Part shown: positions 23,857 through 23,865 of the stretch, piece after piece | Position numbering within the stretch: position 1 is the stretch's first letter | Layout of the letters: each line of letters starts with the position of its first letter | Assembly (NCBI RefSeq): GCF_003477605.1 | Contig: NZ_QUDR01000032.1 | Coordinates: 1-23,865 of the forward strand | DNA: 23,865 bases | Direction: 5' to 3' | Origin: Clostridium sp. AF37-5 | Lineage (GTDB): Bacteria > Bacillota > Clostridia > Lachnospirales > Lachnospiraceae | Program-made: the position numbers and the translations under genes | Notes under the pieces: generated by a model | Told to the model about the DNA's origin: nothing | The model's database searches: none | The model's input: only the letters and a program-made list of their open reading frames with translations

Positions 23857-23865
23857 CCCAAACAG

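Overview
The window looks like chromosome of a low-GC, Gram-positive, strictly anaerobic gut Firmicute, most likely Lachnospiraceae (moderate confidence). The evidence is: a single-polypeptide pyruvate:ferredoxin oxidoreductase, near-consensus sigma-A promoters, AGGAGG ribosome sites, a greA-lysS pair, a GH127-type arabinofuranosidase gene, a YtrA-type ABC cluster, and tRNA genes without encoded CCA. No CRISPR array, rRNA or intact transposase was seen.

Layout. Positions 1-2700 hold an IS200-like hairpin at the edge, then maf and a GH127/DUF1680 glycosidase. Positions 2690-3770 hold tRNA-Gly(GCC) with a consensus promoter and terminator, a 47-residue ribbon-helix-helix regulator with a palindrome in front, a DivIC/FtsL-like single-pass membrane protein, and tRNA-Gln(CTG). 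Positions 3832-7123 hold prfC (RF3) converging on a secreted SGNH/GDSL esterase, with a hairpin terminator between them. Positions 7244-9083 (minus strand) are a three-gene operon with overlapping stops and starts: GntR/YtrA regulator, ABC ATPase, ABC permease. A classic GntR operator overlaps its promoter. Positions 9084-9593 hold a striking 200-bp imperfect palindrome. Next come the large PFOR gene, a secreted protein with two pectate-lyase-like beta-helix domains, and then greA-lysS behind a perfect promoter.

The right part (about 17.8-23.9 kb) reads differently. The last ~130 codons of lysS encode an extra MetG-type tRNA-binding OB-fold whose Arg codons are all AGA, whereas the synthetase core mostly uses CGN. 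Downstream are a LytTR regulator with a DUF3021 membrane partner, behind a possible attenuator, and a 1241-residue secreted M64 metallopeptidase with a DUF6273-like N-terminus, CxxC repeats and a basic C-terminal domain. Directly after its stop lies a frameshifted relic of a cell-wall sorting signal (NPQTGD), which points to domain replacement. The window ends in a terminator and another IS200-like hairpin. This part may be an acquired accessory segment.

How the genes work together: the core genes cover translation (RF3, LysRS, tRNAs), transcription fidelity (GreA), central anaerobic energy metabolism (PFOR) and nucleotide house-cleaning (Maf). The others handle plant or host glycans and proteins: GH127, SGNH esterase, beta-helix protein, M64 protease. 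The two regulator-transporter or regulator-membrane pairs (YtrA-ABC, LytTR-DUF3021) look like envelope-stress or signalling modules. The most unusual items are the 200-bp palindrome with a leader-like mini-ORF before PFOR, the extended LysRS, and the remodelled M64 gene.
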